Assembly: GCA_028571685.1 (NCBI GenBank)
Contig: CM053162.1
Coordinates: forward strand, 70,482,351-70,546,350
DNA from: Heterohyrax brucei
Taxonomy: Eukaryota; Chordata; Mammalia; Hyracoidea; Procaviidae
Length of the DNA stretch: 64,000 bases
Reading direction: 5' to 3'
Numbering within the stretch: position 1 is the stretch's first letter; every line of letters starts with the position of its first letter. A program made the translations under genes and the position numbers. This document shows, in pieces, positions 63,855 through 64,000 of this stretch. The notes beneath the pieces are model-generated. The model did no database searches and was not told where the DNA came from. It saw only the letters and a program-made list of their open reading frames with translations.

Positions 63855-64000
63855 GGCACTAACTGAAAAGTTGGTGGTCAGACCCCACGACTGTACCTCG
63901 GCAGAAAGGTGGAGTAGTTGGCGACCGTGAAGATTTCTCAGCTTGAAAGCCTACTGAAGCAGTTCTACCCATCTTATACGATTGTATGAGTTGGATTAAC
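63855..64000 (+). repeat. AfroSINE, long variant, cut by the window end
   Basis: 'ttggcactaactgaaaagtt', then 'cggcagaaaggtggagtag' and 'acgattgtatgagttggatt'. It reaches the last base, so the tail lies outside. Confidence 0.8.

Noticed and set aside
1-64000. CRISPR array, operon, or phage-like system
   Set aside because: There are no regularly spaced short repeats, no dense ORFs and no ribosome-binding sites. All repeated units are eukaryotic transposons.

Overview
The window looks like intergenic DNA from an afrotherian mammal, most likely a paenungulate and probably an elephant. The main reason is one short tRNA-derived retroposon that recurs in both orientations over forty times. Its head reads roughly CCCTGGTGGTGTAGTGG and its body ends in a 'tgagtcggaatcgactc' block. 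I know this as the AfroSINE family, which is restricted to Afrotheria. Many copies of a partner RTE-type LINE end in the same block followed by AACAACAACA. Older repeats shared by all placentals (MIR, L2, old L1, MaLR/ERVL LTRs, hAT and mariner DNA elements) fill much of the rest. I found no host protein-coding gene, no rRNA, no functional tRNA gene and no CRISPR array. The longest open frames are chance frames or lie inside transposons.

Layout. 1-5 kb: mostly single-copy DNA, two ERVL-class LTRs and an L1 5-prime end. 5-15 kb: a nested LINE block with an RTE 3-prime end, an old L1, and two large minus-strand L1 copies (6560-9613 and 9991-13062) that carry ORF2 reverse transcriptase remnants. 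15-24 kb: a hAT fragment, an LTR inserted into a SINE, another RTE tail, a small CpG-rich patch (20.2-20.4 kb) and a further L1 3-prime end. 24-36 kb: a SINE with a tRNA-Gly-like head, an RTE reverse transcriptase fragment, L2, an LTR, an L1 with both ends but no middle (30853-33515), and a SINE/RTE cluster bounded by an exact 33-bp direct repeat. 36-39 kb: two head-to-tail copies of an old L1 segment. 39-48 kb: LTRs, a mariner-type element with long inverted ends and a transposase remnant, MIRs and L2. 48-56 kb: LTRs, SINEs with clear target-site duplications, and a plus-strand L1 interrupted by a TA-flanked element with about 70-bp inverted repeats. 56-64 kb: single-copy DNA, an L1 mosaic and a possible unclassified LTR.

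How the parts relate. AfroSINE and RTE copies share the same 3-prime end, which fits the RTE enzyme copying the SINE. L1 copies are independent. Nesting gives relative ages: some LTRs contain SINEs and one LTR split a SINE, so both were active in overlapping periods. All autonomous elements seen here are broken. Repeat boundaries were set by eye, without a repeat library, and may be off by tens of bases. Family names are recognition by memory.
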